Under the pieces are notes generated by a model, which did not search any database, had not been told where the DNA came from, and saw only the letters and a program-made list of their open reading frames with translations. DNA of 61,145 nt, taken from contig NZ_AEWG01000156.1 of NCBI RefSeq assembly GCF_000190375.1, forward strand, positions 1-61,145. Direction: 5' to 3'. Each line of letters opens with the position of its first letter. Position 1 is the first letter of the stretch. A program made the position numbers and the translations under genes. Of the stretch, positions 21,731 to 31,893 are shown one piece after another. This DNA comes from Rubrivivax benzoatilyticus JA2 = ATCC BAA-35. GTDB taxonomy: Bacteria; Pseudomonadota; Gammaproteobacteria; Burkholderiales; Burkholderiaceae_C.

Positions 21731-22984
21731 TCAGCGCAGGCGTTCCAGACCGAGCGCCGTCATGTCCAGCGGCGCGGCGCGCCCGGCCACCTGCTCGGCG
21801 AGCACGCGCGCCGAGCCGCAGGCCAGCGCCCAGCCGCTGGCACCGTGGCCGAGGTTCAGCCAGACGCCCGGCAGGCCGCTGGCCCCCAGCACCGGCGGGC
21901 CGTCGGGCAGGCTGGGGCGTGCGCCTTTCCAGCGCTGCGCCTGGGTCGGCACGAACGCGCCGGGGAACCAGTCCTCGAGCACGCGGTACAGCGTGCGCAG
22001 CGCCCGTTCGTCGTAGCGGTCGGCGCGGCCGCCGATCTCGCTGCTGCCGGCCACGCGCACCCGCTGCCCCAGCCGCGACACGGTGACCCGGTAACGCTCG
22101 TCGAACACCGCCGAGCGCGGGCCGAGGTCCGGATAACCTTCGAGCTGGCGCAGCGGCGCGGTGACCGCGTAGCCCCAGACGGGCGCCAGCGGCAGCTTCA
22201 GTCGCAGCGACTGCAGCAGCGGTGCCGAGGCCGCGCCGCTGCACAGCACGACGGCGTCGAAACGCTCTTCGGTGCCGGCGGCGGTCACGGTCGGGCCGGC
22301 GCCCGTGCCGATGCGCTGGACCTCGACGCCGAAGCGGAAGTCGGCGCCTCGCCGTTCGGCTTCGGTCTTCAGTAACTGCGCGAACTGGCGGCAGTTGCCG
22401 ACGCCGTCCTGCGGCAGGTGCACGGCGGCGCGCAGCGTGGTGTCCGGGTTCAGACCGGGTTCGACCTGGCGCGCACGCTCGGCGTCCAGCAGCTCGAACG
22501 GCACGCCGAGTTCGGCGAGCAGCTTCAGGCCGGGGCGCGAGCGCTTGAGTTCACGCTCGCTGCGCAACAGCACCGTGTAGCCGCGGCTGTGCTCGTAGTC
22601 CAGGCGCAGCGCGCGGGTCAGCGTCGCCAGACGCTCCTGGCTGAGCCGCGCCAAGCGCAGCATTGCCGCGCGGTTGGTCGCGTGCACGCCGGGCCGGCAG
22701 GCGCGCCACCAGCGCCACAGCCAGGGCAGCTGGCTCCAGACACCCAGGCCGTCCAGCGTCAGCGCGCCTTCGCGGCGCAACAGCTGCAGCATCAGCTTCA
22801 ACGGCATGCCCGGCGCGGCCGAGGGCATCACGTAGCCGGGCGCGAGCACGCCGGCGTTGGCGAAGCTGGTTTCCGCGGCGACGCTGCCGCGGCGTTCAAA
22901 GACGACGACCTCGTGCCCGTCGGCGGCGAGTTCGAACGCGGTGGTGACGCCGACGATGCCGGCGCCGATGACGGCGACACGCAT
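21731..22984 (-). CDS. dadA: D-amino acid dehydrogenase, FAD-dependent
   Basis: DadA-type enzymes deaminate D-amino acids to 2-oxo acids and pass electrons to the respiratory chain. The 417-aa product starts MRVAVIGAGIVGVTTAFELA, a Rossmann FAD-binding motif (GAGIVG at about residues 7-12). It then has the DadA-like ERRGSVAAETSFANAG and YTVLLRSERELKR. The C-terminal NLGHGASGWALACGS is the second FAD contact typical of the DAO family. It starts 2 nt after the amidase stop. DadA usually pairs with alanine racemase DadX, but no dadX is present here, so the preferred substrate is open. Confidence 0.88.
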   Translation of the reverse strand: MRVAVIGAGIVGVTTAFELAADGHEVVVFERRGSVAAETSFANAGVLAPGYVMPSAAPGMPLKLMLQLLRREGALTLDGLGVWSQLPWLWRWWRACRPGVHATNRAAMLRLARLSQERLATLTRALRLDYEHSRGYTVLLRSERELKRSRPGLKLLAELGVPFELLDAERARQVEPGLNPDTTLRAAVHLPQDGVGNCRQFAQLLKTEAERRGADFRFGVEVQRIGTGAGPTVTAAGTEERFDAVVLCSGAASAPLLQSLRLKLPLAPVWGYAVTAPLRQLEGYPDLGPRSAVFDERYRVTVSRLGQRVRVAGSSEIGGRADRYDERALRTLYRVLEDWFPGAFVPTQAQRWKGARPSLPDGPPVLGASGLPGVWLNLGHGASGWALACGSARVLAEQVAGRAAPLDMTALGLERLR

Positions 22985-22986
22985 CC

Positions 22987-24360
22987 TCAGGCCTCCCGCG
23001 CGGCAAGCGCGCTCTCGACCTGCAGCGCCGCGCCGAGCACGGCGTCGTCGGCGAAGGCCGGTGCCCAGAGCATCAGCCCGACGGGCAGCGTTCCGGGCGG
23101 CTGGCAGGGCAGCGACAGCGCGCAGCCGTCGAGGAAATTGACCACTGCCGGGTTGCGCAGCACCAGCGCGTTGGTGGCGAAGAAGAGCTTGTCGTCGGCC
23201 TCCAGCGGTGCCAGTGGCGGCGCGACGATCGGCACCGTCGGTGACAGCGCGGCGTCGAAGCCGGCGAACGCCGCCTGCACGCGCGCGATCCAGTCGCGGC
23301 GTGCATGCAGCAGGTCCAGGTAGTCGGCGGCCGACATCGTCTCGCCGCGGCGGATGCGGGCGGCGACACGCGGGTCGTAGCGTGCGCCACGTTCGGCCAG
23401 GAGCCGGCGGTGCCAGGTCCAGGACTCGGCGGCCGGCAGGCCACCCGCGGCGTTCAGCGTTGCCAGCTCGGCGAGTTCGGGCAGGTTGATCTCGACGATG
23501 CGCGCGCCGCCGGCCGACAGCGCCGCCAGCGCGGCGTCGAAGGCCGCCGCGACGTGGTCGTCCAGGCCGTCGAGCATCAGCGTGCGCGGCACCGCCAGAC
23601 GCAGCCCTTCGAGCGGACGCACGGCCGGGCGTGGCGTGCGTGCCGCGAGGATGGCGTGCATCCGCACCGCGTCGGCCACCGAGCGCGTGATCGCGCAGGC
23701 CGTGTCCAGCGAACTCGACAGCGGGATGCAGCCGTCCAGCGGCACGAGGCTTTGTGTGCTCTTGAAGCCGACCAGGCCCTGGAACGCCGCCGGGATGCGG
23801 ATCGAGCCGCCGGTGTCCGAGCCCAGTGCCGCCCAGGCGGCGCCGGTGGCGACGCTGACCGCGCCGCCCGAGGTGGAGCCGCCGGGCGCGCGCGGCGTGG
23901 CGTCCAGCGCCGCGGTCACCGGGTTGGCCGGCGTGCCGTGGTGCGGGTTCAGGCCCAGGCCGGAGAACGCGAACTCGGACAGGTTGGTGTGGCCGACCAG
24001 TGCTGCACCCGCGGCACGCAGCCGGGCGACAGCCGGGCAGTCGGCCGTGGCCGGCGGCGCGTCGGCCAGCGCCGCCGAGGCACCGGTCGTCGGCTGGCCG
24101 GCGACGTCGAACAGGTCCTTGATCGACACCGCCAGCCCGGCCAGCGGCGGCAGCGGGGCGCCGGCGGCGTGCAGCGTGTCGACCGCCGCGGCCGCAGCGC
24201 GCGCCTGGTTGTCGAAGCGGCGAACGAAGGTGTGTCGGCAGGGGGGCGTGCCGGCTGCGGCGAGGGATTCTTCGAGCATCGCGGCGGCGCTGGAAGCGCC
24301 GGCCACGATGCGGTCCCGGGCGTCGCCCAGATCGGGGGCGCCGCGGCGTGGTAGACTCAT
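22987..24360 (-). CDS. Amidase (amidase-signature family)
   Basis: The 457-aa product has the amidase-signature Ser-cisSer-Lys triad: Lys in [11 protein letters not shown], and the two serines in [20 protein letters not shown] and [16 protein letters not shown]. The family includes GatA, AtzF and general acyl amidases. There is no adjacent gatB or gatC, so a GatA role is unlikely. ATG 24360 ([10 protein letters not shown]) is taken as the start rather than the much longer open frame, whose extra residues are unlike the family. It is the first gene of an amidase-dadA-nnr minus-strand cluster, divergent from rpsB, and may hydrolyse an amino-acid amide feeding DadA. Confidence 0.85.
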   Translation of the reverse strand: MSLPRRGAPDLGDARDRIVAGASSAAAMLEESLAAAGTPPCRHTFVRRFDNQARAAAAAVDTLHAAGAPLPPLAGLAVSIKDLFDVAGQPTTGASAALADAPPATADCPAVARLRAAGAALVGHTNLSEFAFSGLGLNPHHGTPANPVTAALDATPRAPGGSTSGGAVSVATGAAWAALGSDTGGSIRIPAAFQGLVGFKSTQSLVPLDGCIPLSSSLDTACAITRSVADAVRMHAILAARTPRPAVRPLEGLRLAVPRTLMLDGLDDHVAAAFDAALAALSAGGARIVEINLPELAELATLNAAGGLPAAESWTWHRRLLAERGARYDPRVAARIRRGETMSAADYLDLLHARRDWIARVQAAFAGFDAALSPTVPIVAPPLAPLEADDKLFFATNALVLRNPAVVNFLDGCALSLPCQPPGTLPVGLMLWAPAFADDAVLGAALQVESALAAREA

Positions 24361-24546
24361 CGGGTTTGTCTCGGGGCGGGTGCTGATGCCCCTGCGATTC
24401 GAGACGGACACATCCGCGAACCCGGGCACCTGAGGTGTCGCTGGCGGGGAGTCGGGAAGCTCTTCAGTCGTACACGACTCGAGCGATTCCGTCACCTTCG
24501 GCAACGATCAAGCGCCGGGATTCTAGATCCAACCTTCGGAGTCTCC

Positions 24547-25290
24547 ATGACTGTCTCCATGCGTGAAATGCTGGAAGCCGGTGTCCATTTCGGTCACCAA
24601 ACGCGCTTCTGGAACCCCAAGATGGCCCCGTACATCTACGGCCATCGCAACAAGATCCACATCATCAACCTCGAGAAGACGCAGCCGCTCTTCGAGGACG
24701 CGATGAAGTTCGTGCGCCAGCTGAGCGCGCGCCGCGGCACGATCCTGATGATCGGCACCAAGCGCCAGGCGCGCGAGGTGATCGCGATGGAAGCCCAGCG
24801 CTGCGGCATGCCCTACGTCGACCAACGCTGGCTCGGCGGCATGCTGACCAACTTCAAGACGGTCAAGGGCTCGCTGAAGAAGCTCAAGGACATGCAGGCC
24901 ACCAAGGAAGCCGGCATGGAGCAGATGATCAAGAAGGAAGCCCTGCTGTTCGATCGCGAGCTGGTCAAGCTCGAGAAGGACATCGGCGGCATCCAGGACA
25001 TGGGCGCTCTGCCTGACGCGATGTTCGTCATCGACGTCGGCTACCACAAGATCGCCGTCGCCGAAGCCAAGAAGCTCGGCATCCCGGTGATCGGCGTCGT
25101 CGACACCAACCACTCGCCGGTCGGCATCGACTACGTGATCCCCGGCAACGACGACTCGGCCAAGGCCGTCGCGCTGTACGCGCGCGCCGTCGCCGACGCG
25201 GTGCTCGAAGGCCGTGCCAGCGCGACCAACGAGGTCGTGCAAGCCGCCGCCGGCGCCGACGAGTTCGTCGAGGTCCGCGAAGAGGCCTGA
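24547..25290 (+). CDS. rpsB: 30S ribosomal protein S2
   Basis: S2 is a structural component of the small subunit, added late and needed for S1 binding. The 247-aa product begins [26 protein letters not shown], the family signature. It also carries [14 protein letters not shown] and the C-terminal [23 protein letters not shown] 24547 has GGAG at 24538-24541. The 186-nt gap to the divergent amidase has no clear -35/-10 pair that I can defend, though rpsB must have a strong promoter there. tsf follows, as in nearly all bacteria. Confidence 0.97.
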   Translation: MTVSMREMLEAGVHFGHQTRFWNPKMAPYIYGHRNKIHIINLEKTQPLFEDAMKFVRQLSARRGTILMIGTKRQAREVIAMEAQRCGMPYVDQRWLGGMLTNFKTVKGSLKKLKDMQATKEAGMEQMIKKEALLFDRELVKLEKDIGGIQDMGALPDAMFVIDVGYHKIAVAEAKKLGIPVIGVVDTNHSPVGIDYVIPGNDDSAKAVALYARAVADAVLEGRASATNEVVQAAAGADEFVEVREEA

Positions 25291-25295
25291 TCCGT

Positions 25296-25316
25296 GCGGG
25301 GCCCACGCGGCCCCGC
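25296..25316 (+). other. Hairpin between rpsB and tsf
   Basis: An 8-bp perfect stem GCGGGGCC/GGCCCCGC with loop CACGC begins 6 nt after the rpsB stop. There is no T-tract. It may act as a partial attenuator between S2 and EF-Ts, which are needed in different amounts. Confidence 0.45.
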
Positions 25317-25391
25317 CCCGAATCCGTGAGTCCGCCGCCGGCGCGCACGACGCGCTGGGGCGGTTTCCTGCCATCCGAATGGAGTAGAGAG

Positions 25392-26312
25392 ATGCCCGCA
25401 ATCACCGCCAGCATGGTTGCCGAACTGCGCGCCAAGACCGACGCGCCGATGATGGAGTGCAAGAAGGCGCTCACCGAGGCCGACGGCGACATCGCCCGCG
25501 CCGAGGAGATCCTGCGCGTCAAGCTCGGCAACAAGGCCGGCAAGGCCGCCAGCCGCGTGACCGCCGAAGGCGTCGTCGCCGCGGCCGTCGACGGCACGAC
25601 CGGCGCGCTCGTCGAGATCAACTGCGAGACCGACTTCGTCTCGAAGAACGACTCGTTCCTGGCCTTCGCCAAGGCCGCGGCCCAGCTCGTCGCCGAGAAG
25701 AACCCGGCCGACGTCGCCGCGCTCGGCGCGCTGGCCTACGAGCAGGACGGCTTCGGCCCGACGCTCGAGGACGTGCGCAAGGGCCTGATCGGCAAGATCG
25801 GCGAGAACATGTCGATCCGCCGCTTCAAGCGCTACGCCGGCGGCGGCCAGCTCGCCAGCTACCTGCACGGCACGCGCATCGGCGTGGTCGTCGAGTTCGA
25901 CGGTGACGCCGTCGCCGCCAAGGACGTCGCGATGCACGTCGCCGCGATGAAGCCCAAGGCGCTGGCTGCCAGCGAAGTCCCGGCCGAGCTGGTCGAGTCC
26001 GAGCGCCGCATCGCCGCCGAGAAGGCTGCCGAGGACGCCGCCGCCGCGACCGCCGCCGGCAAGCCGGTGCAGTCGCCGGAGATCGTCGCCAAGCGCGTCG
26101 AGGGTTCGGTGCAGAAGTTCCTGAAGGAGGTCTCGCTGCTGAACCAGGCCTTCGTCAAGAACGACAAGCAGACCGTCGAGCAGATGCTCAAGGCCGCCGG
26201 CACCACGGTGAAGGGCTTCACCCTGTACGTGGTCGGCGAAGGCATCGAGAAGAAGGTCGACGACTTCGCTGCCGAAGTCGCGGCCCAGGTCGCTGCCGCC
26301 AAGGGCCAGTAA
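25392..26312 (+). CDS. tsf: Elongation factor Ts
   Basis: EF-Ts exchanges GDP for GTP on EF-Tu. The 306-aa product starts [20 protein letters not shown], with the N-terminal UBA-like domain and the signature [26 protein letters not shown] in the core contains the TDFV motif that contacts EF-Tu. ATG 25392 is preceded by GGAG/GAGAG; an in-frame GTG at 25326 is rejected because its residues lack homology. Confidence 0.97.
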   Translation: MPAITASMVAELRAKTDAPMMECKKALTEADGDIARAEEILRVKLGNKAGKAASRVTAEGVVAAAVDGTTGALVEINCETDFVSKNDSFLAFAKAAAQLVAEKNPADVAALGALAYEQDGFGPTLEDVRKGLIGKIGENMSIRRFKRYAGGGQLASYLHGTRIGVVVEFDGDAVAAKDVAMHVAAMKPKALAASEVPAELVESERRIAAEKAAEDAAAATAAGKPVQSPEIVAKRVEGSVQKFLKEVSLLNQAFVKNDKQTVEQMLKAAGTTVKGFTLYVVGEGIEKKVDDFAAEVAAQVAAAKGQ

Positions 26313-26328
26313 GCTAGGTCCTGCAACA

Positions 26329-26349
26329 AAGGGGGCCTCGTGCCCCCTT
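26329..26349 (+). other. Hairpin between tsf and pyrH
   Basis: An 8-bp stem AAGGGGGC/GCCCCCTT with loop CTCGT lies 16 nt after the tsf stop. T-tract support downstream is minimal (TTACAC), so termination would be leaky. It probably tunes expression between rpsB-tsf and pyrH-frr. Confidence 0.5.
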
Positions 26350-26390
26350 ACACTCACTCTCGCACCCTCATCGATTCAGGAGTCTCCCGC

Positions 26391-27101
26391 ATGCCGGCAT
26401 ACAAGCGCATTCTGCTCAAACTGTCGGGCGAGGCGCTGATGGGAGAGGACTCGTACGGCATCAACCGCGGCACCATCGTGCGCATGGTGCGCGAAGTCCA
26501 GGAGATCACCAGCCTGGGCTGCCAGGTCGCCGTCGTCATCGGCGGCGGCAACATCTTCCGCGGTGTCGCGGGCGGCTCGGTCGGCATGGACCGCGCCACC
26601 GCCGACTACATGGGCATGCTGGCCACCGTGATGAACTCGCTGGCGCTGGCCGACACGATGCGCCAGGAAGGCATGACCGCGCGTGTCATGTCGGCGATCT
26701 CGATCGAGCAGGTCGTCGAGCCGTACGTGCGTCCCAAGGCGCTGCAGTACCTCGAGGAAGACAAGATCGTCGTCTTCGCCGCCGGTACCGGCAACCCGTT
26801 CTTCACCACCGACACCGCCGCCGCGCTGCGCGGCGCCGAGATCGGCGCCGAGGTCGTGCTCAAGGCGACCAAGGTCGACGGTGTCTATTCCGCCGACCCC
26901 AACAAGGACCCGACCGCGACGCGCTACTCGACGATCGGCTTCGACGAAGCCATCGCGCGGAACCTGCAGGTGATGGACGCCACGGCGTTCGCGCTGTGCC
27001 GCGACCAGAAGCTGCCGATCCGGGTCTTCAGCATCAACAAGCCCGGCGCCCTCAAGCGCGTCGTGCTGGGCGAAGACGAAGGCACGCTCGTGCACGTTTG
27101 A
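26391..27101 (+). CDS. pyrH: Uridylate kinase
   Basis: UMP kinase phosphorylates UMP to UDP and is feedback-controlled by UTP and GTP. The 236-aa product starts [20 protein letters not shown], with the amino acid kinase-fold motif [15 protein letters not shown] and [35 protein letters not shown] and [15 protein letters not shown] are further family motifs. CAGGAG at 26377-26382 precedes ATG 26391. Upstream in-frame residues from 26340 do not match the family. It is followed by frr after 15 nt. Confidence 0.97.
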   Translation: MPAYKRILLKLSGEALMGEDSYGINRGTIVRMVREVQEITSLGCQVAVVIGGGNIFRGVAGGSVGMDRATADYMGMLATVMNSLALADTMRQEGMTARVMSAISIEQVVEPYVRPKALQYLEEDKIVVFAAGTGNPFFTTDTAAALRGAEIGAEVVLKATKVDGVYSADPNKDPTATRYSTIGFDEAIARNLQVMDATAFALCRDQKLPIRVFSINKPGALKRVVLGEDEGTLVHV

Positions 27102-27116
27102 CGAGGCCTCACCTCC

Positions 27117-27677
27117 ATGACCATCGCTGACATCCAGAAGACGGCCGCCGAGAAGATGGCGAAGTCCGTCGACGCGTTCAAGAACGAACTGCACAAGATC
27201 CGCACCGGCCGCGCCCACCCCGGCATCCTCGACCAGGTGCATGTCGAGTACTACGGCTCGATGCTGCCGATCAGCCAGGTCGCCAACGTCTCGCTGCTCG
27301 ACGCCCGCACGATCAGCGTCCAGCCCTGGGAAAAGGGCATGGGCCCGAAGATCGAGAAGGCGATCCGCGAGTCCGACCTCGGCCTGAACCCCTCCGCCCA
27401 GGGCGACCTGCTGCGCGTGCCGATGCCCGCGCTGACCGAGGAGCGCCGCAAGGAGCTGACCAAGGTCGTGCGCCACACCGGCGAGGAAGCCAAGATCCAC
27501 GTGCGCGCCGTCCGCCGCGACGCCAACGACCAGCTGAAGAAGCTGGTCAAGGACAAGCTCGTCTCCGAGGACGACGAGCGCCGCGGCCAGGACGAGGTCC
27601 AGCGCCTGACCGACCGCACCATCGCCGAGATCGACAAGCTCGTCCAGGCGAAGGAAGCGGAGGTCATGGCCGTCTGA
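27117..27677 (+). CDS. frr: Ribosome recycling factor
   Basis: RRF works with EF-G to split post-termination ribosomes. The 186-aa product is of canonical length. It has the three-helix bundle domain ([35 protein letters not shown]) flanking the beta domain ([17 protein letters not shown]). It is sandwiched between pyrH and uppS as in most proteobacteria. Confidence 0.97.
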   Translation: MTIADIQKTAAEKMAKSVDAFKNELHKIRTGRAHPGILDQVHVEYYGSMLPISQVANVSLLDARTISVQPWEKGMGPKIEKAIRESDLGLNPSAQGDLLRVPMPALTEERRKELTKVVRHTGEEAKIHVRAVRRDANDQLKKLVKDKLVSEDDERRGQDEVQRLTDRTIAEIDKLVQAKEAEVMAV

Positions 27678-27693
27678 GCCACCTGCGTCGCCG

Positions 27694-28464
27694 ATGACCC
27701 ATCTCCCGCTGACCGAGAACCTCGCGCCCGACGGCACGGCGCTCGATCGCGCGATTCCGCGTCATGTCGCCGTCGTGATGGACGGCAACGGCCGCTGGGC
27801 GCGCCAGCGCTACATGCCGCGTTTCTTCGGCCACAAGCAGGGGGTCGACGCGCTGGTGCGGGCGGTCAACGTCTTTGCCGAGCGCGGCGTCGAGTACCTC
27901 ACGGTGTTCGCGTTCTCGTCCGAGAACTGGAAGCGGCCGTCCGACGAGGTCTCGGGCCTGATGGGGCTGGTGCTGGTCGCCGTGTCCAAGTACCTGGCCA
28001 AGATGGCCGGCGACGGGGTGCGCATCCGCATCATCGGTGACCGCTCCGCGGTCTCCGACAAGCTGCGCGAGGCCTGGGACCGCGCCGAGGCGCTGACCGC
28101 CGACAACCACCGCATCACGCTGTCGGTGGCCTTCAACTACGGCGGCCGCTGGGACGTCGTCCAGGCCTGCCGCCAGGCGATGGCCGACGGCATCCGGCCC
28201 GAGGACTTCGACGAGTCCTATCTGTCGCGGCACATGGCGCTGTCCTTCGCGCCCGACCCGGACCTCTTCATCCGCACCGGCGGCGAGATGCGCATGAGCA
28301 ACTTCCTGCTCTGGCAGGCGGCGTACTCGGAGCTGTTCTTCACCGAGTGCCTGTGGCCCGATTTCGGCGAAGCCGAGATCGACGCCGCGCTGGCCGCCTT
28401 CGCGCAGCGTGACCGCCGGTTCGGCGGCATCCGTGCGCCGCAGGTGATGTCCGAAAGCTCCTGA
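27694..28464 (+). CDS. uppS: Isoprenyl transferase (undecaprenyl diphosphate synthase)
   Basis: UppS condenses IPP units onto FPP in cis to make C55 undecaprenyl-PP, the carrier for peptidoglycan and O-antigen. The 256-aa product has [16 protein letters not shown] (catalytic Asp of MDGNGRW), [16 protein letters not shown] and the C-terminal [20 protein letters not shown]. It lies between frr and cdsA, so the run moves from translation to envelope lipid supply. Confidence 0.97.
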   Translation: MTHLPLTENLAPDGTALDRAIPRHVAVVMDGNGRWARQRYMPRFFGHKQGVDALVRAVNVFAERGVEYLTVFAFSSENWKRPSDEVSGLMGLVLVAVSKYLAKMAGDGVRIRIIGDRSAVSDKLREAWDRAEALTADNHRITLSVAFNYGGRWDVVQACRQAMADGIRPEDFDESYLSRHMALSFAPDPDLFIRTGGEMRMSNFLLWQAAYSELFFTECLWPDFGEAEIDAALAAFAQRDRRFGGIRAPQVMSESS

Positions 28465-28470
28465 GGTTCC

Positions 28471-29307
28471 ATGCTGCGACAGCGGGTCATCACGGCCGTC
28501 GCCCTGCTTCTCGTCCTCATCGCGTCGCTGGCGGCCCCCGGGCCGGTCTGGTTCGCGCTGCTGACGCTCGTGCTGCTGGCCGCGGCCGGCTGGGAGTGGG
28601 CACGGCTGAACCAGGCCGGGCAGGGCCTCGCGGTGGCGATGGGGGCGCTGCTCGCGGCGGCCTGCGCCGGCTCGCTGGCCGCTGGCTGGGTCGAGCAGCC
28701 GCCGTCCGGCGTCTGGTGGCTGGCCGTGGCGCTGTGGGTGCCCGGCAGCGTCGTCGCGCTGCACGGTGGCCCGGCGGCCTGGCCGCGCCTGCCGCGGCTC
28801 GCCCGCTGGGGCCTGGGCCTGGTGATGCTCTGGGTCGCCTGGCTGGCGATCGCGCATGCGCGTGCCGTCGGCCTGAACTTCATGTTCTCGGTGTTCTGCC
28901 TGGTGTGGGCGGCCGACATCTGCGCCTACTTCGGCGGCCGTGCCTTCGGCCGGCGCAAGCTCGCGCCGTCGATCAGCCCGGGCAAGAGCTGGGCCGGTGT
29001 CTGGAGCGGCCTGGCCGGCGTGCTGCTGCTGGCCGTCGCCTGGATGGCCGTCGACGGCCGCTGGAGTCTCGACGGCCCGGGTCTTTACACCCGCATGGCG
29101 GACTCCCTGGGCCCGGCGGTCGGCGTCGCGGCGCTGCTGGTGCTGGTCGCGATGAGCGTCGTCGGCGATCTCGTCGAGTCGCTCGTCAAGCGCGCCGCCG
29201 GCGCCAAGGACAGCAGCCGGCTGTTGCCCGGCCATGGCGGCGTGCTCGACCGTGTCGATGCGCTGCTGCCGGTCTTCCCGATCGCCCTGGCCTTCGCCGG
29301 GGTCTAA
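28471..29307 (+). CDS. cdsA: Phosphatidate cytidylyltransferase
   Basis: CdsA makes CDP-diacylglycerol from phosphatidate and CTP for all phospholipids, in the inner membrane. The 278-aa product is mostly hydrophobic with about 7-8 transmembrane segments. It ends with the family signature around [20 protein letters not shown] and [15 protein letters not shown], containing the conserved Asp residues. It begins 6 nt after uppS, indicating tight coupling. Confidence 0.95.
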   Translation: MLRQRVITAVALLLVLIASLAAPGPVWFALLTLVLLAAAGWEWARLNQAGQGLAVAMGALLAAACAGSLAAGWVEQPPSGVWWLAVALWVPGSVVALHGGPAAWPRLPRLARWGLGLVMLWVAWLAIAHARAVGLNFMFSVFCLVWAADICAYFGGRAFGRRKLAPSISPGKSWAGVWSGLAGVLLLAVAWMAVDGRWSLDGPGLYTRMADSLGPAVGVAALLVLVAMSVVGDLVESLVKRAAGAKDSSRLLPGHGGVLDRVDALLPVFPIALAFAGV

Positions 29308-29336
29308 GCTATTTCTCGTTTCCTGGGTCAGGCATC

Positions 29337-30521
29337 GTGAGCACACCCCAACGTCTGGTCATCCTCGGCTCCACCGGCTCCATCGGCACCAGCACGCTGG
29401 ACGTCGTGGCCCGCCATCCCGAGCGTTTTCAGGTCCACGGCCTGAGCGCCTTCCAGCGCGTGGAAGAACTCGCGGCCCAGTGTCGCCAGTTCCATCCGCG
29501 CGTGGCCGTCGTGCCGACCGAGGAACGGGCGGCGGCGCTGCGCGCGCTGCTCGGCGGCGTGCGCACCGAGGTCCGCGTCGGCGCCCAGGCGCTGTGCGAG
29601 CTGGTGGCCGAGCCCGAGGTCGACAGCGTGATGGCGGCCATCGTCGGCGCTGCCGGCCTGCCGTCGTGCATGGCCGCGGCGCGTGCCGGCAAGCGGCTGC
29701 TGCTGGCCAACAAGGAGGCGCTCGTCGTCGGCGGCGCGCTGTTCATGAAGGCGGTCGAGGACGGTGGCGCGACGCTGCTGCCGATCGACAGCGAACACTC
29801 GGCGATCTTCCAGTGCCTGCCCGAGGACCGCGGCGTCTGGGGCCAGCGCATCGACCACATCGTGCTGACGGCCAGCGGCGGCCCGTTCCGCCACCGCGAC
29901 CCGGCGACGCTCGCCGACGTCACGCCCGAACAGGCCGTGGCCCACCCGAACTGGGTCATGGGCCGCAAGATCTCGGTCGACTCGGCGACGATGATGAACA
30001 AGGCGCTCGAGGTGATCGAGGCGCGCTGGCTGTTCGGCCTGGAGCCCGAGCAGGTGCGCGTCGTCATCCACCCGCAGAGCATCATCCACTCGATGGTCGT
30101 GTGCCGCGACAACTCGGTGCTGGCGCAGCTCGGCACGCCCGACATGCGCGTGCCGATCGCCTACGGCCTGGCGTTCCCCGAGCGCATCGAGTCCGGCGCC
30201 TCGCGCCTGGACTTCCTGCAACTGCAGGCGCTGACCTTCGAGGAGCCCGACCTGCGCCGCTTCCCCGGCCTGGCGCTGGCCTGGGAGACGCTGCGCGGCC
30301 CGGTGGGCGCCACCGCGGTGATGAACGCCGCCAACGAGGAGGCCGTCGCGGCCTTCCTGGATCGCCGCATCGGCTTCACCGACATCCACGCCGTCAACGC
30401 CGGCACCGTCGAGCGCCTGGTGCCGGCGCTGGGCACGATCGCCTCGATCGACGAGCTGATCGCGCTCGACGAGCAGGCCCGCGCCGCCGCGCGCACGCTG
30501 ATCGGGGCGCTGGCCGCGTGA
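29337..30521 (+). CDS. dxr: 1-deoxy-D-xylulose 5-phosphate reductoisomerase
   Basis: Dxr converts DXP to MEP, the first committed step of the MEP pathway. The 394-aa product starts with GTG 29337 ([20 protein letters not shown]), an NADPH Rossmann motif. It contains [12 protein letters not shown], the metal-binding [13 protein letters not shown] and the active-site loop [25 protein letters not shown] region. The long open frame upstream overlaps cdsA in another frame and is not coding. The stop overlaps rseP by 4 nt. Confidence 0.97.
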   Translation: MSTPQRLVILGSTGSIGTSTLDVVARHPERFQVHGLSAFQRVEELAAQCRQFHPRVAVVPTEERAAALRALLGGVRTEVRVGAQALCELVAEPEVDSVMAAIVGAAGLPSCMAAARAGKRLLLANKEALVVGGALFMKAVEDGGATLLPIDSEHSAIFQCLPEDRGVWGQRIDHIVLTASGGPFRHRDPATLADVTPEQAVAHPNWVMGRKISVDSATMMNKALEVIEARWLFGLEPEQVRVVIHPQSIIHSMVVCRDNSVLAQLGTPDMRVPIAYGLAFPERIESGASRLDFLQLQALTFEEPDLRRFPGLALAWETLRGPVGATAVMNAANEEAVAAFLDRRIGFTDIHAVNAGTVERLVPALGTIASIDELIALDEQARAAARTLIGALAA

Positions 30522-31888
30522 TCGCGACCGTCCTCGGCTTCGTGCTGACGCTCGGCGTGCTGATCGTCGTGCACGAGTACGGGCACTACCGTGTCGCCGT
30601 GGCCTGCGGCGTCAAGGTGCAGCGTTTTTCGGTCGGCTTCGGCCGCGTGCTGTTCAGCCGCGTGCGCGGTGCCGACCGCACCGAGTTCGTCGTCTGCGCG
30701 CTGCCGCTGGGCGGCTACGTGAAGATGCTCGACGAGCGCGAGGCACCGGTGGCGCGTCACGAGCTCCATCGCGCCTTCAACCGCCAGCCGCTGTCGCGGC
30801 GCGCGGCCATCGTCGTCGCCGGGCCTGCCGCCAACCTGCTGCTGGCGGTGCTGCTGTATGCCGCGGCGCACTGGATCGGCATCGAGGAGCCCAAGGCCGT
30901 GCTCGGCACGCCGCCGGCGGGCAGCGCCGTCGAGGCCGCCGGCCTGCGTGCCGGCGACTGGGTGCGCGCCGTGTCGCGCGACGGCCAGTCGTGGGACGAG
31001 GTCGACTCGATGACCGACCTGCGCTGGCAGGTGACGCAGGCCGCGATGCAGGGCCGCTCGCTCGAGCTCGAGGTCAGCGACCGTGCCGGCCACGGCATGC
31101 GCAGCCTGCGGCTGGACCTGTCGGCCTATTCGGCGCGCGACGTCGACTCGCGGTTCGTCGGCCGGATGGGCTTCGGCGCGCCGTTCAGCGAGGCGCTGAT
31201 CGGCGAGGTGCGCGCCGGCAGCCCGGGCGAGGCCGCCGGGCTGCGCGCGGGCGACCGCGTGCTGCTCGTCGACGGTCAGCCGGTGGCCGACGCCACCTCG
31301 CTCGTGCGCCGCGTGCGCGCGGCGGTGCGCGACGGCGAGGGCGTGCCGATGCGCTGGCGCGTCGAGCGCGGAGGCGCCGAGCGCGAGCTCGATGTCGTGC
31401 CGCGCGTCGTGCAGACCGCCGACGGCCCCGCCGGGCGCATCGACACCGTCGTCGGGTCCGCGCCCGAGACGGTCCTCGTGCGCCGCGGCCTGCTCGACGG
31501 CCTGCAGGAGGGTGCCGCGCGGACCTGGGAGGTGTCGACGCTGACGCTCGGCATGATCGGCAACATGCTGGTCGGCGACGCCTCGCTGAAGAACCTCAGC
31601 GGCCCGCTGACGATCGCCGACTACGCCGGCCAGTCGGTGCAGCGCGGCGCCGCGGTCTACCTCGGCTTCCTGGCGCTGGTCAGCGTCAGCCTCGGGGTGC
31701 TGAACCTGCTGCCGCTGCCGATGCTCGATGGCGGCCACCTCATGTATTACATTTTCGAGGCCGTCACCGGACGGCCTGTCTCCGAACTGTGGCTGGCGAG
31801 GCTGCAGCGCGGCGGGATCGCGGTGCTGCTGATGATGATGTCGCTCGCCCTCTTCAACGACGTGGCCCGGCTGCTGGGCCTGCACTGA
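30518..31888 (+). CDS. rseP: Site-2 intramembrane zinc protease RseP
   Basis: RseP cleaves RseA within the membrane to release sigma-E, and removes signal peptide remnants. The 456-aa product begins at GTG 30518, overlapping dxr (GTGA). It has HEYGH (HExxH) in the first transmembrane helix at about residues 18-22, two PDZ domains (about 115-290) and the LDG motif in [14 protein letters not shown] near the C-terminus. Its place before bamA, skp and the lpx genes fits envelope quality control. Confidence 0.96.
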   Translation: MIATVLGFVLTLGVLIVVHEYGHYRVAVACGVKVQRFSVGFGRVLFSRVRGADRTEFVVCALPLGGYVKMLDEREAPVARHELHRAFNRQPLSRRAAIVVAGPAANLLLAVLLYAAAHWIGIEEPKAVLGTPPAGSAVEAAGLRAGDWVRAVSRDGQSWDEVDSMTDLRWQVTQAAMQGRSLELEVSDRAGHGMRSLRLDLSAYSARDVDSRFVGRMGFGAPFSEALIGEVRAGSPGEAAGLRAGDRVLLVDGQPVADATSLVRRVRAAVRDGEGVPMRWRVERGGAERELDVVPRVVQTADGPAGRIDTVVGSAPETVLVRRGLLDGLQEGAARTWEVSTLTLGMIGNMLVGDASLKNLSGPLTIADYAGQSVQRGAAVYLGFLALVSVSLGVLNLLPLPMLDGGHLMYYIFEAVTGRPVSELWLARLQRGGIAVLLMMMSLALFNDVARLLGLH

Positions 31889-31893
31889 ACCCC

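Noticed and set aside
24361..24546. rpsB leader autoregulatory RNA
   Set aside because: Only a short AGTCG/CGACT hairpin is visible; not enough to claim an S2 leader element.
28596..29336. Extended N-terminus of dxr reaching into cdsA
   Set aside because: The extension is out-of-frame cdsA; dxr homology begins at GTG 29337.
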